Shown here piece after piece: positions 57,101-64,000 of a stretch of DNA of 64,000 nucleotides (position 1 is its first letter; each line of letters starts with the position of its first letter). Both the position numbers and the translations under genes were made by a program. The notes under the pieces were generated by a model. That model was not told the DNA's origin and searched no databases. It was given only the letters and a program-made list of their open reading frames with translations. This stretch comes from Trueperaceae bacterium. Lineage in GTDB: Bacteria > Deinococcota > Deinococci > Deinococcales > Trueperaceae. Location: the NCBI GenBank assembly GCA_011389865.1, contig JAABTL010000002.1, forward strand, positions 124,001-188,000. Direction: 5' to 3'.

Positions 57101-57771
57101 CCGTACGCTTCCTGTCGCCCGTCGGTCAACGCTTCGAGGTCGTGCTCGTGCTCGAGGGTGTCGCGATCGACGGCGCCAACGGCTTCACCCTCGACCTCAC
57201 CCCCGTGCTGACCAGCGACGCCGTCGTCGAGGGCCTCGACGGTGGGGGCGCGCGTTCGCTCTCCGAACTCGAGCTGCTGACGCTCCTCACGCTCGGACGT
57301 TTGGAGGCGGGCGGCGGCTTCGCCGGTGCCGTGGCGCAGAGCGCGTTGGATACGGCCGTCGACTTGCTGATCACCGGCGAGATCCAGGCGGCGTTGTCCG
57401 AGGCGCTGGGCGGGGCGGTGGTGGAGCTGCGGACGACGGCGTTGTCGTCCCTGCTCGACGGCCAAGACCCCTTCGGCGTGTCGCTGCGCCTGGGCGGCTA
57501 CCTGAGCGATGAAGTCTTCGCCTCGTACCGCGTCTCGACCCTGGGCGGCGACGCCTTCAGCAACGAGGTGGCGTTGACCTACCAGCTGGGGCCTGTCGCG
57601 ATGGACGTGACCGGGCGGTTCGACGTCGCCGCGGGCACGGCCGCGACCGGGGGGCCGTCGCTGGCCATCGGCGGGCGCTACGGCCTGGCGCCCGGCTGGG
57701 CGCTCGAACTCGGCCTCGACCTCTCGACCGAGCGGTCGACCGCGCGCCTCGGCGTCACCTGGCGCTGGTGA
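48175..57771 (+). CDS. tamB: giant TamB/DUF490 translocation and assembly module protein
   Basis: 3198 residues, roughly 2.5 times E. coli TamB. The N-terminal signal anchor [20 protein letters not shown] is followed by ~2800 residues of amphipathic beta strands with a repeated pattern (e.g. [20 protein letters not shown]) expected to form a long beta-taco spanning the periplasm. The C-terminal ~350 residues are the DUF490/TamB domain, including [20 protein letters not shown] and [20 protein letters not shown], ending in RLGVTWRW. By family it moves lipids or assembles outer-membrane proteins. No TamA/BamA gene is adjacent. Start chosen at the signal anchor; no Shine-Dalgarno seen, and an in-frame ATG at 48091 is possible. 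It contains an 18-bp duplication (55014-55049). Confidence 0.9.
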   Translation: MRRRTLTTLTLFAALALTLGWLPNSSWLRGVLGSLLVDSAAAANATLSFTAITGYAWRGLTLTEPRLVADGLDVNAASVSVSWFLPALVVGELPLRLDVAGLAGDVEVGRLNVPAADGEPSAVRVRIDGATIDIADLRVAEVPFDLPDLSIERLEATSLDDGHWELSTSLVTAEGHLEGSVRGRLGDDAFEVTLERGDARVARHWWDGIEAGTVRGELTVASGLTAGRFEVVGGAIDALGTPATDIQGPIAWRDDVIEVALAGAIVGGRFAAGGTVDLARARWQAEGNAEAPLAEASRALLELLGAPGLPGADDGVVRASVTAEGWTAATVAADVTAVGDWLGAALAVDDLRLAYDTARGLSLAIDGRWGDGPLQLRTEARDGPTDWRVAAGPLRVLGVPLEAVAATFTTGDGPVRGRATARAGEGPWWLAADVVLDPEGLQAFVDGSAWGGPITGAFATAVSADARVEGGVTWVAPDELAAGAARVEARVSGDLSAPSFDLEVGGDRAVTPRVAGLDLPSLLPDLDLRGAASASLAGGRLQGSGRLGPVALEIDGDDWTVGIDALSLGGALSGTVGPVTASGNPDGWSATLRTTVAAGAPLPGGAEPLWSVAEDVAWRVEGGPDGWTAIGDDDRWRLTSDGGGAWSAEAAPVTWLGRPASLDAQGTFAAFAATVALPELLASADWGDGSLRASVLSGGERLDGTWEPGGRLDVEGGLDLGVALRGWADVAGVASVTAAWETSRDGLPRGAATVGLVAPWPATIALTADGTAVSWEATSELADVPLRSSGEWRPDAPEPLAGTLAWGDLAQLRIDGDGAAGAGTWPGWGMAGVRVEPQAWRVRLSGTGAGEAEFGATRATFDLAEPSLDAAIDLGLSWGGQPARVTGRAGWSAERPDGELAATLELTGGARATLVGDLGGVTGTFAGPVADWASVASPLLAAEGEAALVGELTGTLAWSPEASLEVRAGWRDDEDRPVSLAWTPAGGELNGADWRASLDPDGRLEIEAEQARLAPLVRRDDLALAIDGSLAVSLGLAVMAGTATGGAAGGALDVTASYAGADLAARLVGGDEPALDATASLGPLRAWAEGPVVFGPAITWGGNWRLADDAGIGLDGRGAFLASPDESRLDGTVDLSAGELGPLAWPRLAAEVELRPDDLALSGAAGLTGSWPAGLSTTVTLADVPTSLWLRPDDRGWALDLGGELVTAAWSGDLDAWSLRGAARLAGMKVALEATGAAAAASGRWSLTHDASTDADPAPWAEGRLTLDDGVLEVVARGEDVDLAAASGLAQLPDSAVRGELRARIAAAGWSLDGLLDASLPPETGWPVSARLEAAGQTLVLAAEADAAGVATTWSVSGDDLGDWPATRWALAGRIDDVPWSGEARTDATGLELDLASADGLWRLTAAGGRAGEASATGPDGLAADLSWRLDPSLEAELEAAAAGFAVAAHVGLPANGGGGGPWLRLDVAHAEEPWRAHLVGPLDPLALSGAVALTDHGFAASLVSSPSWRLDWGGLELAWEDGGLAIDGRSETGQLPLVELEATDLRWRGDAGWTGRGRLAGTWDAGTLGRLDAVAELAGAGDLEALLALTLDGADVGGASLRVGSDPTAGVRGDAELAVPLAALASSTLFASGPVGFGATGIDADLELRLAGPREAAGRLTADAEAITAQLSGPGIELTSELRGALGTGRLELRELPLDEALPFLQEPRLSANADVTWDAAGWAWRVEGLRLTTPGSLLEAGGVGGPNGRVEASARVDVDLRDLLLDTAIAGRVHGPVSFDGEIGEPLAGTIAANLEAEDVHWDGLAATWWAALTVTGSAGDPLVRADWAASGADAHLDGDAAWWPARSTGELRADGDLFGARLALDVGLEAERFSGGGEVDVGGETWSVTSEAGRLAVRGSDRWRDWSVAIDPADWSADVTGDLAALPTASGSVAGTIGLGAAQRPVVDLAWRAAAVGGIELGDGRVTGDGVAGWALTGTRATGSLDPDLRHWMLTLDGVATPVGDTSASLAARGGPDGMELAATWTGDTPAGPIDLRIDAAGEGDRWRGDVTGHAFAGEVAWPLTLDGDALGGSGRLAGASVAGTSFDAELGLAGTVADPELAIGVAAGPDGAWRVDAGWRAGVARVEASLPSADGVQLSVRGEAWPEIDVAIDGGDAGLVRLTGGWRSEALRLTGALALDVGDLRIEVAEPTTLRVLLPALGGGLTTTLPDAPLQGAIAEVLEAGWWWRATGGWAGSLRALGPDGAWIVADGLSFERSGVVATLDGRVAAGAGGDAGDGVDAGDGVDAVLDLRLDLSSLADDFAFAGAWAWSSPVVGKLRWSDGLLSLTGEAPWGIDATVDLASGAAAIAFDVAGSDTGDRRPPSAEGRLTLDADGWGGTLRVETVTDALGDGPASVDLAIAGAGDHLTVDASVLGTRGSATAVGRWDAGALLPDGWGPPSVPVRELDARVVGLDLTGIAGIPGISGDLGGSVTLRDDRLFGLLTSDALTYGERTDAARLEFQADLAAATGIVGSGRLDLEGANAQFDVGPAGVSTLVRLERFPLHAWVEAVVGPSDVRAEVTGAVRGAWAWGAAAPDDLRVAAERIELERAGVVTIGELSIEWDGHSLTIGRAAFEGRGTWQARGRITPELLDLELLAQAADFGPLLGLVPSFARYGVSAEGNLVLTAHGTPASPDVALRTDDLRLLIAGTRYQLLETRFTLRDEDWSGRAEIVALDPVTGRLELATNGRIGPFPEGGFGLNARAVGDLDVPFVGRVEAITAELTWSDDEAPALAARGTLGSPFTIDGTLAPLDLRANGRDLLVTLPFLAIADAQLDVDLSLVDDVGGVRLGGRVDASQARIDLATRAAVTPPVDESAPATQETAPRPVGDPRERFRFDAVRIVAPQRVTFNESFGNAEASVDLSLGGTAASPQLAGEVTALRGTVRFAGRDLELTEAVATFDPARGVYPAVRVAGRTAFEKARVVRPGETVRFLSPVGQRFEVVLVLEGVAIDGANGFTLDLTPVLTSDAVVEGLDGGGARSLSELELLTLLTLGRLEAGGGFAGAVAQSALDTAVDLLITGEIQAALSEALGGAVVELRTTALSSLLDGQDPFGVSLRLGGYLSDEVFASYRVSTLGGDAFSNEVALTYQLGPVAMDVTGRFDVAAGTAATGGPSLAIGGRYGLAPGWALELGLDLSTERSTARLGVTWRW

Positions 57772-57828
57772 GCGGGCGGTCGCGACCGACGCCGCCCAGG
57801 CTCTCCGAGATGGCCCCAGGGACCTTGG

Positions 57829-57834
57829 TATAAC
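57829..57834 (+). promoter_or_regulatory. candidate -10 box of pckA
   Basis: TATAAC within the 183-bp tamB-pckA spacer, followed by a small CGGG/CCCG dyad; about 120 nt of leader precede the pckA ATG. No clear -35. Otherwise nothing recognised in this spacer. Confidence 0.4.
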
Positions 57835-57954
57835 GGGTCACGCCCGTGCTTCGCGGCGATCGCGTGACGGCCCGCGGCCGACCGCTCACCTGGCGCGCGC
57901 CGGTGTCTTCACGGCCGCGCCGCGGCCCGCCGAACACCCGAGAGCGAGGACCCG

Positions 57955-59541
<1,587 letters not shown>

Positions 59542-59637
59542 ATCCTGGGACGTACAGGAGTCTTCCGGCGGCTCCTCGCAGGCGGGTGCCGCGCACCGTG
59601 GCGATCGAGTCGCGCGAGGACCTGGACGGCGCACGGT

Positions 59638-61377
59638 TCAATCGCGCCCGGACTCGTAGTGGACGAACCGCCAGCGCCCGAAGGCGAGCGCGCCGCCGGC
59701 GAACGCGGCGGTCCAGGCGACGGCCAGCGCGCCGGTCACCTGACCCGCCGGCGTGGACCACACCGGCAGCGCCGGGTCGACGAGCGTCGTCCACGCCGGG
59801 TAGGCCAGGAGCAGCGTCAGTCCGGCGGCGTACAGCAGCGCGAGCGTCATGTACAGCAGGCCGCCCGGTGAGACCGGGACCTCGGCCGCCTGCGTCGCGT
59901 CGTACCGCGGGTAGGCCGCCCCCAGCCCGACGCCGAGTCCGGTGACCGCGATCGCTGCCAGGCCGCCGGCGACGATCGACGCGCTGGCCAGGTTCACCGA
60001 GACGTCGAGCAGCATCGCCTGGGCGAACCCGAGCCCGAGGCCCAGCAGCAGCAGCGGCGGCATCGCGTAGGCGAACTTCGCCCCCAGCACCGCGGTGGCG
60101 CCGATCGGGCCGGTGCGCAGGAACCACAGGCCCTCCCCCTCCAGCGAGACCACCGGGAACGCCAGGCGCACCCCCACGCCCGCCAGGAGGAACCCGAGGA
60201 AGGCGACGTTGAGGGTGCCGAGCGCATCGCGGAAGCGTTGACCCTCGACCTCGAGGCTGGCGGTGCTGACGAGGTACACGCCGGCGAGGGCCACCAGCAC
60301 CAGCAGCTGCGACCACTGCGTCGGGTCGCGCATGAGCAGGCGCAGATCCTTGACCACCACGGCGCCGCCGCCGCCCCAGCGGGCGAGCGGGCGCTCCCAC
60401 CATGCCGCGGGCCGCGGCCGCGGGTCGTGCGGGCGCGACGACCCGTCGAGCGAGCGGACCCAGCCCACCTGGTACGCCCACGCCGCGACGCGGCCGAGCG
60501 CGACCAGCGAGCCCCAGGCGGCCACGGCGAGCAGCGGCAGCGCCGGCGAGACGGCGCCCGAGAGGCCGTTCCAGATGGCGTCCCCGGCCCAGGTGGCGGG
60601 CGACGCGCCGAGGTTCAGCGACGCGAAGCCCGCGAGGAAGGCCTCGAACTCCTCCGGCGTCAGCTCCGCCAGCTGCTCCGGTCGCAGGGCACGCAGGCCG
60701 ACGACGAGGCCGGCGGCGAGAAGGACGCTGGCCGCCGTCGCCACCTCCTTGACGCGCCCGGCGGGCGCGAGTCGCATGAGGAGCAGCGCCAGCAGCGACC
60801 CGGCCGTGACCGGCAGGGCGTAGAGCGCCAGCACGGCCAGCGTCGCCTGCGGGTAGTAGCTCCACGGCGCGCCACGCGCGGTCCCCAGACCCACCAACAC
60901 GGGCAGCGTGAGGAGCGCCGGGAGGGCGGCCGACGCGAGGTAGGTCTCGAACACCTTGAGCCGGAACACCCGCTCGGCGGGGAGGGGCCAGGCGAGGAGC
61001 AGCGGCAGGTCGGCGGCCGTGTAGAGCGTCGTGATGGCCGTCGTCAGGACCGAGAAGGCGACCGCCAGCACCAGGACGGTCACGAAGGCCTCGACGCTGC
61101 GCTGCAGCGCGGCGTCGGCGATGGTCCCGATCAACGGGTAGGCGTCGACCCAACGGACGCCGCGGTCGACCAGCAGGGCCGTGCCCCAGGCCACCAGGCC
61201 CATGAGGGAGGCGCCGACGAGGTAGCGGCCGGGCGCGCGGCGCACGGCGTGGGCGAACGCACGGGCCCTGAGGCCGACCAGGTCCGCCCGTCGGGCGGGC
61301 GCCCTGCGGGCGGGCGCCCGACGGTTGGGCGCCGTGCCGTCGGAGGCGCGTCGCTCGGGCGCTCCCGGGAACCTCAC
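59638..61377 (-). CDS. ABC transporter permease (putative exporter)
   Basis: 579 residues, about 12-14 hydrophobic segments in two halves separated by a cytoplasmic stretch with WWERPLARWGGGGAVVVKDL and RLLMRDPTQWSQLLVLVALA. This 'KDLRLLMRDP' element is typical of large ABC-2-like exporter permeases. The Arg/Ala-rich N-terminus (RRAPARRAPARRA) comes from a short repeat. The GTG overlaps the ATPase stop (GTGA). Substrate unknown. Confidence 0.75.
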   Translation of the reverse strand: MRFPGAPERRASDGTAPNRRAPARRAPARRADLVGLRARAFAHAVRRAPGRYLVGASLMGLVAWGTALLVDRGVRWVDAYPLIGTIADAALQRSVEAFVTVLVLAVAFSVLTTAITTLYTAADLPLLLAWPLPAERVFRLKVFETYLASAALPALLTLPVLVGLGTARGAPWSYYPQATLAVLALYALPVTAGSLLALLLMRLAPAGRVKEVATAASVLLAAGLVVGLRALRPEQLAELTPEEFEAFLAGFASLNLGASPATWAGDAIWNGLSGAVSPALPLLAVAAWGSLVALGRVAAWAYQVGWVRSLDGSSRPHDPRPRPAAWWERPLARWGGGGAVVVKDLRLLMRDPTQWSQLLVLVALAGVYLVSTASLEVEGQRFRDALGTLNVAFLGFLLAGVGVRLAFPVVSLEGEGLWFLRTGPIGATAVLGAKFAYAMPPLLLLGLGLGFAQAMLLDVSVNLASASIVAGGLAAIAVTGLGVGLGAAYPRYDATQAAEVPVSPGGLLYMTLALLYAAGLTLLLAYPAWTTLVDPALPVWSTPAGQVTGALAVAWTAAFAGGALAFGRWRFVHYESGRD

Positions 61378-62186
61378 CCCCCGCGCTCCCGCCCGTCTGG
61401 CCGAACTCGACCGCCCGACGGCCCGGCGCCGTCCACGGCCGACGGACCCCACGGCGGCGGCCCTTCGGTCGCCTCCTCGGTCAGCCGCAGGAAGATCGCC
61501 TCGAGGTCGTCCTCCCCCGTCCCCGCCGAGGCGCGCAGCTCCGCCATCGCCCCCTGGGCGGCGACGCGCCCCCGGTGCATGACGACCACACGGTCGGCGA
61601 GTGCCTCAGCGACGTCCATCGCGTGGGTGGTGAGCAGCACCGTATGCCCGCGATCGGCATGGCCGCGCATGAGGTCGCGCACCTGCCGCGCTGCCCGCGG
61701 GTCGAGGCCCACCATCGGCTCGTCGACGACGAGGGCCGCCGGTTCGGCGAGCAGGGCGGCCGCGAAGGTGAGCTTCTGGCGCATGCCGTGGGAGTAGGTC
61801 TCGATCAGCTCGTTCGCCACGGGTGCCAACGCGAAGGCCTCGAGCCACGCGTCCGCCCGGCGGTCGCCGTCCTCCACGCCGCGGAGCCGCCCGATGAAGC
61901 GCAGCAGCTCGCGCGCCGTGAGCTTGGGATAGAGGTAGGGGCGATCGGGCACGTAACCGAGCCGCGCCTTGGCGGCGAGCGGGGCGCGCACGACGTCGTG
62001 ACCGCACACCAGCACGCGCCCCGCGGTCGGTCGCAGGAGCCCGGTGATGGCGCGGATCGTCGTCGACTTCCCCGCGCCGTTCGGGCCCAGGAGCGCGACC
62101 ACCTCGCCCGGGCGGACCCGGAGGTCGACGCCGGCGACGGCGAGCTGCGCGCCGTAACGCTTGACGAGACCATCGACCTCGATCAC
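61374..62186 (-). CDS. ABC transporter ATP-binding protein (CcmA/NatA type)
   Basis: 270 residues. Walker A LLGPNGAGKSTTIRAITGLL, LGYVPDRPYLYPKLTARELL, signature degenerate as YSHGMRQKLTFAAALLA (SHGMRQ in place of SGGQ, common in exporter ATPases), Walker B ALVVDEPMVGLDPRAARQ, H-loop TTHAMDVAEALADR. The GTG at 62186 is chosen (GGAG 9 nt upstream); a longer frame would overlap the protease gene by ~70 nt. Coupled with the following permease gene. Confidence 0.88.
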   Translation of the reverse strand: MIEVDGLVKRYGAQLAVAGVDLRVRPGEVVALLGPNGAGKSTTIRAITGLLRPTAGRVLVCGHDVVRAPLAAKARLGYVPDRPYLYPKLTARELLRFIGRLRGVEDGDRRADAWLEAFALAPVANELIETYSHGMRQKLTFAAALLAEPAALVVDEPMVGLDPRAARQVRDLMRGHADRGHTVLLTTHAMDVAEALADRVVVMHRGRVAAQGAMAELRASAGTGEDDLEAIFLRLTEEATEGPPPWGPSAVDGAGPSGGRVRPDGRERGG

Positions 62187-62229
62187 GTTCGCCGGCTCCG
62201 CGGCGTGCCCCGGCCCCCGCGCGACGTGC

Positions 62230-63582
62230 TCAGCGTTCGCCTGCGGCCGCTGCCCTGCCGTCGCGCAGAGCGGCCACTGCCTCCAGCAGGATGTCGTCAC
62301 CCTCCAGGTCGACCAGCGCCTCGCCCTGGACCTCGGAGAGCTGCGGCCGCCTGCCGAGCGCGACGAACTCGAAGGTGCGATCCTCGCCCACCTCGGTGCT
62401 CCCGACCTCCACCCCGTCGACCAGGATCGTGATCGTCTGGCCGGCGTCGCCGCCTCGTCCCTCGACCGAGATCGTCTGCGCCAGTCGCGAGTCGGTCACG
62501 ACCACGTCCGGCACGATCCCCTCGGCGCTGATCGAACGTCGCTCCGGCGTCAGCCACTCGAAGGAGGTGTAGGCGAACTGGCCGCCGTCGGCGAGCGACA
62601 CGACGCTCTGGGCGACGCCCTTGCCGAAGGTCCGCTCGCCGATGATGAGCGCGCGGGGGTTCTCCTGCAGGGCGCCGGCGACGATCTCGGAGGCCGAGGC
62701 CGAGTTGCGGTTGACGAGCACGACCATGGGCGCGTCCACCAAGCCGCCCGGGTCGGCCGACGCCAGCCGCTGGGTCACGCCGCGCGCGCGCTGGAAGACG
62801 ATGTCGCCGCGCTCCAGGAACTCGTCCGCCACCAGGATGCCCTGCGTCAGCAGGCCACCCGGGTTGTCGCGGAGATCGAGCACGAACGACTTCGCCCCGT
62901 CGAGCTGCAGACGCGTGATCGTCTCGAGCAACTGCTCGTAGACGAGCTGGTTGCCGAAAGAGCTGATGTGCAGGTACCCCACGTCGCCGTCGACGATCGC
63001 ACCCGAGACGTTGACGATCTCGATCGTGGCGCGCACGATCTCGAACTCGACCGGCTCGTCCTCGCCGGGCCGGAGGAAGCTGATGCGGACGGTGGTGCCC
63101 CCGGGGCCACGAACCAGCTCGACCACTTCCGTGGTGGTGGCATCCGCCACGTCGACACCGTCCACCTCGAGGAAGATGTCGCCGCGCTGGACGCCGGCCT
63201 CGTACGCGGGACCGTCGCGGTAGACGTTGAGGATCTCGACGCCGCGACCGGTCTGGCGGTTGTACGGCGTGAGCACCGCGCCGATGCCCTCGAACGAACC
63301 GCTGCGGTCCTGCAGCTCCCGTGCCGCGTCGCGCGGCTCGAGGTAGTAGGTATAGGGGTCGCCGACCGCCTCGATCATCCCGTTGATCGCGCCGCGGATG
63401 ACGGTCTCGTCGTCGATGTCCTCGAGGTACCCGGTCTTGAGGGCACCGTAGGCCTGCACCAGGGCGCGGCCGCCGGGGGTACCGAGGAACTCACCGGCGA
63501 AGTCACGCGACAGCTGCGCTTGGACGACGACCGTCGTCAGCAGGCCGGTCACCAGCAGTACGAAGAAGACGGGCCGCTTCAC
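62230..63582 (-). CDS. ctpA: C-terminal processing protease (S41 family)
   Basis: 450 residues. N-terminal signal/anchor VKRPVFFVLLVTGLLTTVVV; PDZ domain about residues 95-180 (EGIGAVLTPYNRQTGRGVEI, AGVQRGDIFLEVDGVDV); protease core with FVLDLRDNPGGLLTQGILVA, catalytic Ser in VLVNRNSASASEIVAGALQE and catalytic Lys in IGERTFGKGVAQSVV. Cleaves envelope proteins at their C-termini. Transcribed with the ABC exporter genes. GTG start. Confidence 0.93.
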   Translation of the reverse strand: MKRPVFFVLLVTGLLTTVVVQAQLSRDFAGEFLGTPGGRALVQAYGALKTGYLEDIDDETVIRGAINGMIEAVGDPYTYYLEPRDAARELQDRSGSFEGIGAVLTPYNRQTGRGVEILNVYRDGPAYEAGVQRGDIFLEVDGVDVADATTTEVVELVRGPGGTTVRISFLRPGEDEPVEFEIVRATIEIVNVSGAIVDGDVGYLHISSFGNQLVYEQLLETITRLQLDGAKSFVLDLRDNPGGLLTQGILVADEFLERGDIVFQRARGVTQRLASADPGGLVDAPMVVLVNRNSASASEIVAGALQENPRALIIGERTFGKGVAQSVVSLADGGQFAYTSFEWLTPERRSISAEGIVPDVVVTDSRLAQTISVEGRGGDAGQTITILVDGVEVGSTEVGEDRTFEFVALGRRPQLSEVQGEALVDLEGDDILLEAVAALRDGRAAAAGER

Positions 63583-63637
63583 GAGATCACCAGGCGGCGG
63601 GGGTCGGTGGGCACCGTGGGGCAGGAGTTCATGCGGC

Positions 63638-63643
63638 AGTATA
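63638..63643 (-). promoter_or_regulatory. -10 box for the ctpA-ABC operon
   Basis: TATACT on the minus strand, ~55 nt upstream of ctpA. No clear -35. Confidence 0.45.
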
Positions 63644-63754
63644 GGTGTCCTCAGGCATGAGAACCGTGTCCTGGTGCGCATCTGCGAGCGCTGGTCCGCG
63701 CACCGGGTCCCACGGCCCCGACGTCGCCGGCGGAGCGCTCGAGCGGGCTCGCGG

Positions 63755-63760
63755 TAGACT
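63755..63760 (+). promoter_or_regulatory. -10 box of a leaderless glgA mRNA
   Basis: TAGACT, 7 nt, then the GTG start codon. Confidence 0.5.
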
Positions 63761-63767
63761 GGCGGGC

Positions 63768-64000
63768 GTGCAGCTCCTCCATGCGACCGCCGAGGCGGTC
63801 CCCTTCGCGAAGACCGGCGGCCTCGCCGACGTGCTCGGCGCCCTGCCCGCGGCCCAGGCCGCGCTCGGCCACGACGTTCTGGTCGTCCATCCGTGGTACG
63901 CGCGCCTCGCGGCCGTGCCGCCGCCACTGTGGATCGGGGACGTCCCCGTCCCTTTCGACGGCGGCCACGTCACCGTCGGCGTCGGCACGCTGGAGGCCGG
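63768..64000 (+). CDS. glgA: glycogen (starch) synthase, GT5 family (partial)
   Basis: Only the first ~77 codons are in the window. VQLLHATAEAVPFAKTGGLA then DVLGALPAAQAALGHDVLVV is the ADP-glucose-binding KTGGLADV signature of GlgA. It elongates alpha-1,4-glucan. The GTG is 7 nt after TAGACT, suggesting a leaderless mRNA. Divergent from ctpA. Confidence 0.93.
   Translation, partial: MQLLHATAEAVPFAKTGGLADVLGALPAAQAALGHDVLVVHPWYARLAAVPPPLWIGDVPVPFDGGHVTVGVGTLEA

Overview
The window is a GC-rich bacterial chromosome segment that reads as a member of the Deinococcota, most like the Trueperaceae. I infer this from several features together: a SpoVS-family protein in a window with no other sporulation genes; a tmRNA tag ending GNQNYALAA; separate Thermus-type proline dehydrogenase and P5C dehydrogenase genes; an ATP-type PEP carboxykinase; LptF/LptA/LptD-like proteins and a giant TamB, which imply an outer envelope; and many start codons placed 5-8 nt after a TANNNT -10 box (leaderless mRNAs, common in Deinococcus). 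No prophage, insertion sequence, rRNA or CRISPR array was seen. The assignment is by eye, not by database search.

Layout. 1-5568 (minus): a branched-chain amino acid operon ilvB-ilvN-ilvC-leuA-cimA. It is driven by a near-consensus promoter, and its leader encodes an 18-residue Ile/Leu/Val-containing peptide followed by a terminator-like hairpin. 5643-14627: spoVS-rsmB, a beta-CASP metallo-hydrolase, lon (with a paired operator-like palindrome), manA, a VTT-domain membrane protein, an orphan LolD-type ATPase and a Crp/Fnr regulator. 14698-19894: cytochrome P450, histidine phosphatase, proline catabolism (PRODH, P5CDH), universal stress protein. 19944-20212: tRNA-Asp, -Phe, -Thr. 20301-26754 (minus): FAH hydrolase, purN, purD, SIS-type isomerase-like protein, lipoprotein, dxs. 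26810-31150: ABC-F ATPase, sugar ABC ATPase, a Phd/RelE-type toxin-antitoxin pair and ssrA (tmRNA).

31279-36974: an orphan nucleoside/sugar ABC ATPase, metY-metX behind a SAM-I riboswitch that abuts five 17-bp tandem repeats, a DegT aminotransferase and the SRP RNA. 36981-48057 (minus): a long same-strand block of acyP, trpC, SDR, two M16 peptidases (one lacking the zinc motif), LptA-like, LptD-like, LptF-like, relA/spoT and a low-molecular-weight phosphatase. 48175-57771: a 3198-residue TamB. 57955-64000: pckA, an ABC exporter operon behind a CtpA-type protease, and the start of glgA.

Four-nucleotide ATGA/GTGA overlaps between neighbours are pervasive, so most operons look translationally coupled. 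The most notable regulatory find is the ilv leader (5326-5568). It combines a strong promoter, an essentially leaderless BCAA leader peptide, a candidate antiterminator/terminator pair and a six-codon mini-ORF overlapping the ilvB start.
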